Below the pieces are notes generated by a model, which had not been told where the DNA came from, did not search any database, and saw only the letters and a list, made by a program, of their open reading frames with translations. From Nymphaea colorata (taxonomy: Eukaryota > Streptophyta > Magnoliopsida > Nymphaeales > Nymphaeaceae): 64,000 nt of DNA. Below, in pieces: positions 11,350 to 22,521 of this stretch. Where the stretch lies: the NCBI RefSeq assembly GCF_008831285.2, contig NC_045138.2, forward strand, positions 34,528,769 to 34,592,768. The letters run 5' to 3'. A program made the translations under genes and the position numbers. How positions within the stretch are numbered: the first letter of the stretch is position 1; each line of letters starts with the position of its first letter.

Positions 11350-14300
11350 ATGAAGGCACACACGGTTCTTTTCTTGATATGCCTTCTAGATCTTGGAAGG
11401 CTGATGCTCGCCGGCAGCTCCTTTTCTTTCAAGGAGAACTTTGATGTAATGTGGGCGCCGGATCACTTCAGCACATCTGAAGATGGCCAAACCTGGTACC
11501 TCACTCTCGATAAGAAAACAGGTAAAGCTTTCCAGGACTACCATCGAATTTTGTTTCCTTGTTATTAGCTGCATAAGCATCTTTAGTCTTGTTCATTAGC
11601 TTGTATTTCAGAGATCTGCTACAATCGGCTGCTGCTTTCGCGTTAGATTTAATTTATGACTCTTTTGGTGTTCATCTGATCTTTCTTTCCTGTTTAGATT
11701 TGATGTTTTCTTCCGTCGTTGGTTGAATAGGTTGCGGCTTCCAAACAAAGAACAGGTACAGATTTGGGTGGTTCAGTATGAAGCTGAAGTTGGTCGGAGG
11801 CGATTCTGCTGGCGTTGTCACTGCTTATTATGTGAGTCTCTGCTCCTCAGTTTGGATCTTACCATAATCGTCCTCTCTGGCAGCGTCATAATAATGAAAA
11901 GGGGAGACGAGATGCAGTTTTTGGTCCTTCGGAGAAAATATGCAGACCAACATTTTAACTCTCCACTATTTTCCTGAACAAGTGTTATCAATATCCATCC
12001 AAGCTCCTCATCGGCTCCGAGGTGTTTAATAAAGTCTGCTTTTATGAATGATGCAGATGATTTCAGACACGGGGAAAGAGAGGGACGAGTTGGATTTTGA
12101 GTTCCTGGGCAACAGGACGGGGCAGCCGTACACACTGCAGACAAACATATACAAAGGGGGCGTTGGAGGCAGGGAGATGAGACACATGCTGTGGTTTGAT
12201 CCTACCAAGGACTTCCATACCTACTCTTTCCTGTGGAACGACCACCAGATTGTGTAAGTCTTTCTCCTCTTTTCGTATTTCTGTTCAGAACACAATTTTC
12301 AGATCTGGAGCATGATCCAGCACATATGAACATATCACGCTGAGAAATGAGGTCTAAGAGCATTAATCGTAGTTAGCTCATGTAGGCCCATCTATCCTGA
12401 AAGCTCACTGACTTAGGAGCTGTACACGATCTATGCATTATAATCAATCAGCAGTTAGATTTCTTGCCGGTGGGCACCAAATATCTGTAATGATGCTCAC
12501 CAGAGACATGTTGAGTCCTGAATAGAACCTCAAATCCTCCTTGTTATGCTGCCAATTCTTGCCTCGATACCTTGTGGAGTTTAAGTAACATTGTAGGAAG
12601 TGTGGAGGGGTGGGAAGAACTGCAACCTTCTTCAATTGTTCCTCACAACTCTCTCACTTGAAACAACTCTATGGGGATTGAATCTGGTTATGCGTGAAAC
12701 TACTATTTGTTTGCTACCTTCCTTAAAAAGATTTCCAACTCCAGCAACCTGCACTAATTTCGGAAAAAGAAATGAGTATGGGTTTTTACAAATATTACCG
12801 ACTAGAAAAGTGTTAAATTCGAATTCTTGAAGCGAGTCAGACCATGCCTTTCACCTTTGTGGCACATGATTTGACAGTTTGCACTGTAAAACAGATTAAT
12901 ATTCGGTCATCAGTAAATCCAAGCACCACCTTACAGTGGCTTTAAGGTGGAGACAAGTTTCACTACTTTACACGCAGATTAATGTACAGTGTTCATGACT
13001 TTTTCTTTTAAAAGTGGGGCCAGGGATCATTTCCTTATAATTTTTTCTGCTAGATCTGGCATAAGAACGTATTGGTGGTGGCATGCCTGTGGTGAACACC
13101 ATGTGCATCTCCAGAGGGTGCACCACCAATGGTTCCGGTTCTATTTTGATTTGGTGCTTTGTGGGCATGTTTCTCGATCTGGAACTCACACTGGACTTCG
13201 TGTGTGCCTTCTCTTAAGCCATCACACGCACTCTGGCTGCAACTCCCCCCTCCCTTTTTTCACTTTGGGTTTCTTATGATGGCCACGGGCCCACGTTGCT
13301 TTGTGTCATGGGACTCATCTGATTCTATACACCAAAACCATTTTCAAAGGTTTTTCTTTCTTTTCAGCTTTAGTGAAGATATCATGGAGGAAGATTTTCT
13401 CCGAGCAATTGAACCGCATTAATGCCCAATTCAGGATTGGTTGTTGACGTAAATGCACACTGCTGTCCTCCGAGGGAAAAACAGTTGATATGTATTGCAC
13501 CAATAAACAGCCAGTCTCCCATGGGTACTGGACAGGGATGCCATTCGTTACCTTAATAAAGTTCAAGAGATCATGTGAGCAATGCCCTTGAGGTAAGTAG
13601 GAGGCCACCTGGGGTTCAAGGCTCTGTCTCGGGCTTGCCTTCAAATTGCAAATTAATATGCTTCCATATGTTGAAAACACATATGCTTTCCAAATTTAGG
13701 AGAACTGTGAACCCCACAAGTTTTTCTTGAAGCTCGTCTTCATTCCATGGCCGGTCTTCGACCCCATGGTGCAATTCTTGGCATCATAAATAAACAAACA
13801 ACACAACAGTTTATCTGATGTTGGTATCGTCTCTTAAACAGTAATGCCACGCTATTCTCTTGATGCTTAGAAAATTTACAGAAAACGTTGATTGAGCAGT
13901 CAATTACAGATTTTAAGCTGTGATACCAAATAAAGGCTGAAGGCCAGCGGTTTCTTTGTTTCGATTGGATTGGTAGGTTCACGAAAAAATTATTTTGTTA
14001 TGCACTGCAAAAATTGAGAATTTCTGACCGGGAAGAATCACAAACCATTTTGCAATGCACAAACACTTCTACAAGTTTGTCTGCTTTCTGTTTAGTAATG
14101 TCTAATGTTTTTATGTGTACAATCCAAGAAAAGACAAGGATTATAATGGGCACCACATGATATGGGGGCCTAATGCATTGAACTACCCGATTCATCTCTT
14201 GTGGTTTACAGATCACACTGATCTAGGCAAGTAGCCTTGCAAGGTGGGTCCTGCATCATGCTGGTTCACAAAAATCAGACGACTTAGTACAGCTTAGTTC

Positions 14301-14807
14301 TTAGTGCCAAAAACATGGAAAATAATGTTGTTCTGGGGTACTACAGCTTTCTTTAGAGCCTCATGTTTGCAACTCAGTGGCATCTTTTTCTTCCCCCATT
14401 GCAGGTTCTTTGTGGATAGAGTGCCCATTAGGATCTACAAAAACACAGATGCAACTAAAGACGTCTTCCCGAATGAGAAGCCAATGTACATGTTTTCAAG
14501 CATTTGGAACGCAGACGACTGGGCGACAAGAGGTGGACTAGAGAAAACGGATTGGAAAAATGCACCGTTTGTTTCCACTTACAAGGATTTCCATGTAGAG
14601 GCTTGCCAGTGGGAGGATCCTTATCCAGCATGCGTTTCGACAACAACTCAGAACTGGTGGGATCAGTATGATGCCTGGATTCTCTCGGATGGGCAGAAGG
14701 TGGATTTCAGCTGGGTAGGCAGAAACTTGGTCATATATGATTACTGCACAGACACAACCAGGTACCCCAAATTGCCTGCCGAGTGCAGCGTATCTCCATG
14801 GCATTAA
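11350..14807 (+). CDS. Xyloglucan endotransglucosylase/hydrolase (XTH), GH16 family
   Basis: Secreted wall enzyme that cuts xyloglucan and rejoins it to another chain. Exons are 11350-11521, 11731-11831, 12057-12253 and 14405-14807, with GT-AG borders and phases 1, 0 and 2, giving 290 residues (family usual about 280-300). The N-terminus is a hydrophobic signal peptide (residues 1 to about 22). The GH16 catalytic motif reads DELDFEFLG, with Glu102, Asp104 and Glu106 as the ELDFE triad. The conserved N-glycosylation site NRT (110-112) follows at once. Later come [18 protein letters not shown] and KDFHVEAC, and four C-terminal cysteines including YDYC and AEC. The ending ([20 protein letters not shown]) resembles Arabidopsis XTH8-type proteins. 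The start is the ATG at 11350, the first that opens onto the signal peptide. Intron 3 spans 2,151 bases, against about 200 for the other two. Confidence 0.95.
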
Positions 14808-16686
14808 ATCTAGGCAGAAAACTCCAGTGTGTTCAATATCCTAATTCTATTTATTTGTTCTGTTCTCATAAGATGAGGTTGGGTTGGGGGTCTCCTTTGC
14901 CATGACAAGAGGATTGCTTGGAATTGTAAGCAGGAGTGAGGAGTCATTTTTACTGTTTAAAAACGTGTTTATCAATGAAAGTATCCGTGTTCCCTTACAT
15001 GTCAGATCATATTAAGATCTTTACAAAATGGTCATAGCGGCGTATTCTGAGATGTATCCGCATGCTGCAAGGGGTTGATGTTGTTTACGTGTTGATGTAA
15101 TCGTCTTCTCTTGGTAACGTGGTCTCGCTAACAGGCATCCTTCCTTTTTGATAACCAACGGGCGTTCCGCATCATCTATCCAACTTCCGGCTCTATGATA
15201 TTGCTTTAGAACGTAGCAATGTGCAGATTTGTTTTGGATATCTCACCAGATTCGCGTCCTTGTGGCCATGTTATGCAAAATAAATCACTTCCAATTTCTC
15301 ACTGGATCTGAATCATGAAATAATCCTCTGGCATTTTCAAACCAGAGCTAAGTTTGATGACAACGCTGATACATGTAGGGTTCGGAACAACTGTAGCTTT
15401 CCTGAATTTTTCAATCTCATTGCAAGGTTTTCAAAGTCCGACTCATTGATGTCCACAAAAACATGTTATTTTGGAAACCAACAAAACAGACGTTGTTTAT
15501 ATGCACATGTGTGCACTGTAGGTGGTTGGGAAATTTTCCGAAAAGAAAGAGAATTGAAAATGTTGTGGGTTTTGCCTAGAGATTTGTAACAATAGTCCGG
15601 ACCAACTGGTTTTTGGGTGAAGGTAGCGGAATTGGAGCGCCTGCCTTAATATTCTAGCAAATAATTGACACCACTTTGGCCCATTGTTGCCCATAATATC
15701 AAGTACGACGGTGCGCGGAGGCCAACCAAAGAAAAGGTGAAAAACTTTTTTGCAGCTTTCGGCGTTCCCACCACGCAGAAACAATTCCTTCATATGCCTT
15801 TAAATTTAGAGATGTTAATGGATCAGAATTTAATCGGATTTTACTTATCTAATTTTCCAGATATGGATGTATTTGGATTGAATTCACATTCGAATTTGAA
15901 TGAAGAAAAATCTATCTCATATCCTGTATCTGAACGAAATTCAAGTTCGGTCAATATTCCACTTAAATCTGAGTTCGCGGTGGCTCCGTTGTCATTTTTA
16001 TATCTGAATCCAATATGAAGCCCTAACATCTCTACAAAAAGCCCCCTCCCACTTTATTCTCTACGCGGTGGCTCCTTTTAAATTCCACAAGAGCCACCCG
16101 ATTCATGAATCCCAAAAGATGTGAATATTTTCCTTTGGAAGTCATGACTGTAATGGCCGTCGAGGGGCCTGATCATCACTTTGGCCTATCGAATGCCACT
16201 AAACGTTGGCCAAATTCGTGACAGCCCGTAGTTCGAAATCATGGAGTAGTTCTAGAGCCTGTTCGGAAACGATTGAGCGTTAATACCATGCTCACTGCTA
16301 GTCTGATGATGAAGCAAATCTTACGGTCGGTCGTCAAAAATATAAGAACCTTTTTGCTCTTCCATGTTGTTGCAAATTGGAACAAGAAATGCAAGGTGAT
16401 CATATGTAAGATGATCAACTTTATGAATAATTCCATTTTTTCCGGCATAAAGGGAACAAATTTGAAATATGGCAGCTGTATCCACCGAAAGAGCCTTCAG
16501 ATTGAGTATATGATGCAAAGTTTACTAAATAATTGAGGCCCATTTTTTGTCCAACAGATAAGAAAAGGCAAAAAGTCCGGTTATCTGAAATTGGCTGTTA
16601 TGCCTTTCTTTGCGTTTGACATTTTCCATTTGAAGATTCGTTGCGTACAATCACAGCATAAAGCTAAGTTATTCGTTTGAGATGCT
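14808..16686. other. Intergenic between XTH and NTF2
   Basis: Contains the XTH 3' UTR and AT-rich spacer. At about 15790-16020 there is a run of words such as GATTGAATTCACATTCGAAT and ATATCTGAATCCAATATG, typical of dispersed low-complexity plant repeats. No conserved protein motif in any frame. Confidence 0.5.
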
Positions 16687-16695
16687 TATATATAT
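16687..16695 (+). promoter_or_regulatory. Candidate TATA box of the NTF2 gene
   Basis: TATATATAT about 53 bases before the NTF2 start codon, which would give a short 5' leader rich in GAGA words. Position and composition only; no transcript data. Confidence 0.4.
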
Positions 16696-16747
16696 GAACT
16701 GCTGTTGATCTTTTAGAGGAAGGTAAGTAAAGAGGGAGAGAGAGGAG

Positions 16748-18044
16748 ATGGATGCAGAAAATGAGCTGGGGCAACAGGTGGAGATGGTGGGCAGGGCATT
16801 CGTGGATCACTATTATCATCTCTTTGATCATAGTCGATCTTCACTAGTGACACTCTACCAGCCCTCTTCGTTGCTGACATTTGAAGGGCAGAAAATAGAG
16901 GGAGCCACAGACATATCGGAGAGGCTGTGCCAGCTGCCCTTTGATCAATGCAAGCATTCAATTTCCACCATCGATTCACAGCCGTCGCCCATTGCAGGCG
17001 GCATCCTTGTATTTGTAAGTGGCAACCTGCACTTGCCCGGTGAGGAGCACCCTTTGCGGTTTAGCCAGGTGCTTTTTCTCCACCAACCATTTCTTCTCTC
17101 AACAGATTTCATCATCTTTGAAATTAGTGAACTTGGTTAGCTTCAATTTGGGCATTTCTTTTCTTGATTTGTTCACCCAAAAACCGTTTCTGCCGTATAC
17201 AGACAGTTACACATTTTGCCTTGGCATATTTCATGGTCAAAGTGACATTTTTATTTGTAAAATCAAATAACTCTATTTTCACTTGTCTCTCCCATTGCAA
17301 TGAAAGAAATTCTTGACGTATACTTGTAAAGGTTAAAGCTATAGTTTTGTTGAAGCTCTTCATATCTATCTATAAAGAAGTTACGGTTTTGCATTTGTAC
17401 AAAACGATGAAATTGTTTACATTTTACAGTAGTTTTTTTCTAAAATAGTGTTTTTCAGCAATTACTGATGTAGGAAATAAAAGTCCTTCTTACAAAAAAA
17501 CGTTAGATGCTTTGTCAAGGAGTAAATTGTCTCAGATATATATCCTGAACTCTTATCAAGGAGCATTTTATATCTCCTATTTCATGTGAAAAATATGTAG
17601 ATTAGCCTACATACACACACACACACATGGCTGGGGGTGGTCATAGATGGTCATAGACTCATAGTGTGTGTGCTTATTTTGTGGTTAAAGCCATTTACAC
17701 CGATCCCTAATTTCATGGTTTCTGAGGTTTAGGCATCGAGAACCCAAAATAGTTCCTCTTCTCACAAGATCGACCAATTTTAAAATGGAGAGATGATTGT
17801 GAATTAAAAGAAAAAAAATTGGAGTATGTTCATATGTAGTATAGGGCTTTAGCAAGTGGACCCATGTCTAAAATGCTTCAAAGAGGAAGAGATTACAGAA
17901 TTATGAGCGATAACTGAAAAAGTAAGAAAGGAATCTGCTTTCTAAACAATGGCATAAATGCATGTGCAGATGTTTCACTTGGCGCCAACGATGCAGGGAA
18001 GCTTCTTCGTGCAAAATGACATATTTCGCCTCAACTACGGCTGA
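16748..18044 (+). CDS. Nuclear transport factor 2 (NTF2), Ran-GDP import factor
   Basis: NTF2 carries Ran-GDP through the nuclear pore to keep the Ran gradient. Two exons, 16748-17068 and 17970-18044, join in phase 0 (CAG|GT ... GCAG|ATG) to give 131 residues, slightly longer than the plant norm of about 123 because of an N-terminal extension (MDAENELGQQVEM). The whole protein is the NTF2 fold: GRAFVDHYYHLFD, LYQPSSLLTFEGQKIEG, LPFDQCKHSISTIDSQPS, GGILVFVSGNLHLPGEEHP, RFSQ, and then in exon 2 MFHLAPTMQGSFFVQ and NDIFRLNYG before TGA. These match known plant NTF2 phrasing closely (FEGQKI, QCKH.ISTVDCQPS, VFVSGNL, FRLNYA). The family's short second exon is easily missed. An AATAAA at 18172-18177 is a plausible poly(A) signal. 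Confidence 0.94.
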
Positions 18045-19269
18045 ACCTAGCGCCGGCGGCCGCCACTTCGCCGTCCGTCTAGCATCATTCATATATGTGG
18101 ATCTTAATTTGTGCAAATCTATGAATGGACCGCTGAGAATTGATTGCCAGAATTTGGGTAATGGCGTTTGCAATAAATGAAAGAGTGGCATGCTGCTTCT
18201 ACAAATGAATTTAGCTTGCTTTTTGTTATTATTTATAAGATTAAGACAAGGCTTTTATGAAAATTTCTACGACGGCCAGTGCGGAACTGTACAGCAAGAG
18301 CAAGGCAAGTACCACGCCACACAGCCTGTTCACGTAAGAAGCAAAGCAGGGTGCAGTTCCTCTGTTCATAGAATGCAAAGGCATTATTAGATTAGGAATA
18401 ACAAGACAAGGCATGATAAAGGAAAAACCAAGAGATAATTAAACGGAGAGGAGCTTTGGCCTCAACGGTGGAAAGGGAAATTTATTTTTGGAAGAAAACT
18501 ACAGAGCTGCCGAATATTGCGGCATCTCATTGAACTCTTCTTTCTCAGACTGAGTTCAGATTTTCAAGTCGATCTATATATTTTTGCTTCCAAAAATATT
18601 TTGAAGTGGAGAAATTAAGCAGTCGTGGAAAGAAAAAAAGAAAAGCAAAAGAAGAAACACTTGTTAGAGGAACATGACTTCTGCCAACGGTGTGTAATGG
18701 AGACTCACCAAGAACTCGCCCTGAAGCTGTCCACTGTTTCTGTCTTAAATAGGGACGATGTAAACACAAAGAGGGAAAGAAAAGAAAAAAAACTGATGGA
18801 AGAGAAAATATAGTGTTGCCTATTGGCAACTTCACAAGGAGTAAATGGCTTCTTCATGGAGCCACGTCTCTCCATAAAATGAGGAGATGGCAAATTTGCC
18901 ACTTCTTTTAATTTAATTCTTTCCGCTAACGGTTCTAAAAACTTCCTGCAATTCGGAGACTTTTTTCGCCGAAAACTGTTCGGCTCGTAGCATGGCCGTC
19001 TTCCTTGTGTCCGTCGCTTCCCTTCTCACTCGGCCATTTTCAATCGTATCGGTGATGCCCTGTCGATGCAAGGCGGTGATGCTCTGTAAATGCAAGATGA
19101 ATGGTTAGCTTTGATATCCTGTAAATGCGAAGCGTTCGCTGAGCACCAAGGGTGCTTGTTTTCGTCTCTGACCAGGTGTTGCATTTCCGTTTTGAGTCTA
19201 AATTTTCTTCACTCCTTCTTGATCCAAGAGGGACTCATCAACCAAGAAAGTTTTATACAAGCCTCCGCT
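18045..19269. other. Intergenic, NTF2 3' UTR and spacer
   Basis: Starts with the NTF2 3' UTR. The remainder has short frames only, including purine-rich tracts (18625-18670, 18768-18812), and no recognised domain. Confidence 0.45.
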
Positions 19270-19735
19270 GTGTTCCTCTAGGGGCACACCGCACATGCCC
19301 ACCTCGTCCTCTCTCACATCCGCAACCCAAGCTCTTGGTTTACGACACCACGATTTAGGGTTATTCTATAAACAATTCAGCAATGAGTGCCATTAATTTG
19401 TGTAAGTGAATGCATGGGTCTGGCCTCCAGGCGAATTCCTTCATGCGTTTGTTCTGAAGGTCTGTAGCTGACTACTAGAGTGGACGTAGATTCATGCGCG
19501 GAAAATGGTTGACCAAATGACTGAGAAAGGTTATGCATCTTGGAGAACTGTGATTGGCGGTTCTTCCCACAACGGGATGCTCAAGGAGGCTTTGGCACTC
19601 TTCGGAGAGATGCAAAAGTCGATGGCTTCTCCTTGGCTAGCGTTTCGGGTGCATGTGCACTTGGGCAGAGGTGTACATCAGTACGTGTTGATGTTCTTCT
19701 TCGCGCCTTACTGGTGGATATGTAAGCTAAGATAC
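19270..19735 (+). pseudogene. PPR (pentatricopeptide repeat) gene remnant
   Basis: Broken remains of a PLS-type PPR gene. Moving between frames, one reads AHAHLVLSHIRNPSSW, then VYDTTI, then NNSAMSAINL and MHGSGLQANSF, then DQMTEKGYASWRTVIGG with SHNGMLKEALALFGEMQ (19514-19616), and finally DGFSLASVSGACALGQ. These match the PPR pattern of an entry helix (WVYNTLIRGYS), a VFD.M..R..ASWT.MI.GY..NG...EAL.LF..M unit and an A.VL.ACA.LG unit. At least two in-frame stops (near 19405 and 19453) and two frameshifts prevent translation. PPR proteins bind organellar RNA, but this copy is dead and encodes only about one and a half repeat sets. It probably arose by duplication or retroposition of an intronless family member. 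Confidence 0.6.
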
Positions 19736-22200
19736 AACTGCATGCGTTTTTTGTCTGACCATGCTCTTTAACTATAATAATACAGCAAAAGGCTTCTCCG
19801 TTCATGACACAAGCCGCAATGATCATATCATAAAACGATAGAGCCTCCAAGATTTTGGTAGATCAAATTGGTGTTGATGTAATTGATCATGTTGGATGAG
19901 CCATGGCAACCGGACATCAATTAGCTGCACATGTTAAGATTGATGTGCAGTTTAAAGTGATCGTCTTGGGAAAGTGTGTTATGAGCATAACCGTTGTTAT
20001 AGTTTGTCATTTTGCTCAACCGGAAAGGTACAAAGTGAGGGTTGACCATGAGATGAATGTTACTCGATTTGAGGGAGAGAGCCCGGCAGCTGTATATCAT
20101 ACGCGTACGCGGTGTGACCAAGCAAGCGTATAATAAAAAAAGAAAAAAGAAAAAGAAGAAGATCGAAACCACATTTTGAGACTTGTCACTAATTGGTGGT
20201 GCGTGCCTGAAAAGCCACCATGAACGTGCCTGCAACTCCCCCTGCGCTGCACACAGCGGAAGCGGAGGCCTTCTCTCCCACCACTATCCTACTCTTAGCT
20301 GGTGCCTCCACTTGGCCAGCACTCCAATTGTGGCCACACACTGTGTTTTTGTACACAATGATGAAGCTTAATTTTCCATTTCTAGGCTCTTACCTTGTCT
20401 AAATAGGATTTTTTCTTCACTCTCAATTTTCACATATTACTACTACCTGCCAAAAATCAAACACATGATCTGCGAGAAGCCAGGCATCAAAATTAGCTCC
20501 ACATATCGACCATTTTCTCTCTTTTCCGATACACCCAAGAAAAAAAAAAAAAAAAAACATCATGTATTTTGTCTGAAATGAGGCAGCATTTACATCTAAA
20601 CTGGCCATAGAACCATGCAGGCCAGGAAGGGGCAGTCCGACCATCGAAGAAGCTGGAAACACTATACATATAAACTCTATACTCTCGATTCCGTCCACCG
20701 AAAGCGTTCACATCTTTCTTTTGGGGCACAAAATCCATGGAAACTTATTTCACATCTCGGGATTGGCCTTCGGCATTAGATTGAGGTGAAAAGGTTGACC
20801 TGTAAAAGCTCTTCAACTTCAAGTAATTAGTAGGATACCTGATTGTGATAAACGTTGACAAACATGACTGCGAATATATGTGATCAGCGTAATGGTAAAC
20901 ATGACAAACAGGGTATTGGTACCACGTGATCGGCACCAACGCCGGGAAATTGTTTGAATATTATCGTTGCTGGTGACGTAGAGTTTGAATTTTGGTGCCT
21001 TTTTCCTACAAGAATGTCCAAAAGGATTATTATTTTAACATTTTTCTGGATGGATTTCGTGATCACTTGGGCTGTTTGATCATGTGTGAACTCTACATTG
21101 ATTGAGGATGGAGAATGACGAAAATAGCCCTTGCCGTGTGCGCAAGAAATGGAAGAAGATGAAAACAATATTTCGCTATTCTTCAAAACACACACATATA
21201 TATATATATATATTATTCTCACGAGTGAATTAAGCCCGTTTAACTGGCCGTGCTCAGCCAAGTCATTAACGTTAAAGCGTGAATTACCACTTGGTGTTTC
21301 CCAAAACAAAAAACATTAATTGCCGTAGTGTCGTGTTATATAATGACGTTGAATGCATATTATTGGCTTAAGTGTAATATGAAGAAAATCGTAATTAATA
21401 TGCTAAAGATTTCCATAGTAATTAATTAAGTCGCTGTTACATTCCAGTGGACTTCATTCATCTTAGCACATCTTGCTTCTTCTTTCATAGAAAACCATCA
21501 TATAAACTTTCAAGGGTCTTTTCGTGATAGGAGCAGTAACATATGGTTTCATGTAGTAGAGCTAACGGTTGGCAAGGAATTATACATTTAGATTAAGCGC
21601 TAACCTGCTTCTCCTTAGATGAATTTAAATAAAAAAGCGCAAAACAGATTATACATTAATCAACAAATGGACGACAGTTGGCAACGAATGAGTTGGGTTT
21701 TTAGTAATCTAACGGAGGTCGTGCATAAAAAAAAAAAAAAAAAAACTAAAAATGTTTTCGTAGTTTTGCTGGATGAACAGATAACAGCACGACATGAGGG
21801 TCCCCTCCGTTCTCTCTCTCGCGATCTTGGTGATCTGTCTTGCTTGTCTCTCATAGCGGCGGAATGAAAGGTTTTTTCTTTTTCTCTAATTCAGAAGCTC
21901 CTCTTTCAAATGTCCGAGTCTGGTTTTCCAAGCCGACAGAACCCCTCCCACCAACCCACAACAACAGGCAACAGCACAAGTACAACACGAAGATAAGAGG
22001 GAGCAAAAAGAGAGAGAAACACAAGCAGCGCCATTATTCCCTTCACTGATGATTGGTCGTCACGGCATTGCCGCTCCGTCTACACCATCCGTGAGAACTG
22101 TTTTTTCTGCACACCAAATTTCTCTCGGATGCTCTGTTTGATGCTCTCTGCCCGTTCTCTCTCTCTCCCCCTCCCTTCCTCCTTTTCCTTCCCACGCCGT
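19736..22200. other. Intergenic, no gene recognised
   Basis: AT-rich spacer with poly-A and poly-T runs (20540-20557, 21728-21745) and a short TA run (21197-21213). The minus-strand frame at 20423-20698 and the plus-strand frame at 20220-20402 show no known motif. Pyrimidine-rich sequence at 22150-22200 is probably the 5' end of the RIC transcription unit. Confidence 0.45.
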
Positions 22201-22521
22201 CACTAATTCTTTCATAGACGTCTCCATTTCTTTGGAGGTATCGTGTTCTTGCTTCGCTCTAATCTTCCTCCTTGTTCATGACTACAAGGTTCTGGTACGC
22301 ACGACCGTGACTGTCTGAAGATGATAGAGGATGGGAGGCTGCTGGAGTAAGTTTGTTCCTTTCAGAGGAGGTATTTTCATTGTTTTCGATTTTTTGTTGT
22401 CCTACAAGTTTACTTTTGTTATTTTCACGACAAATGATAACACTCTATTAACTCATCAGACGTCCTTTTTTTTTCCCCCCCTCGAACGGCAGCATTTGGT
22501 TGGTTGAAGAGACCTTTACGA

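Noticed and set aside
13315-13680. 121-codon minus-strand frame inside XTH intron 3
   Set aside because: Length alone is not evidence. No recognisable motif, and it lies wholly inside an intron of a well-supported gene.
18045-18180. In-frame extension of the NTF2 second exon region as an extra gene
   Set aside because: The open frame beyond the TGA at 18042 is out of phase with NTF2 and has no motif; it is 3' UTR with a poly(A) signal.
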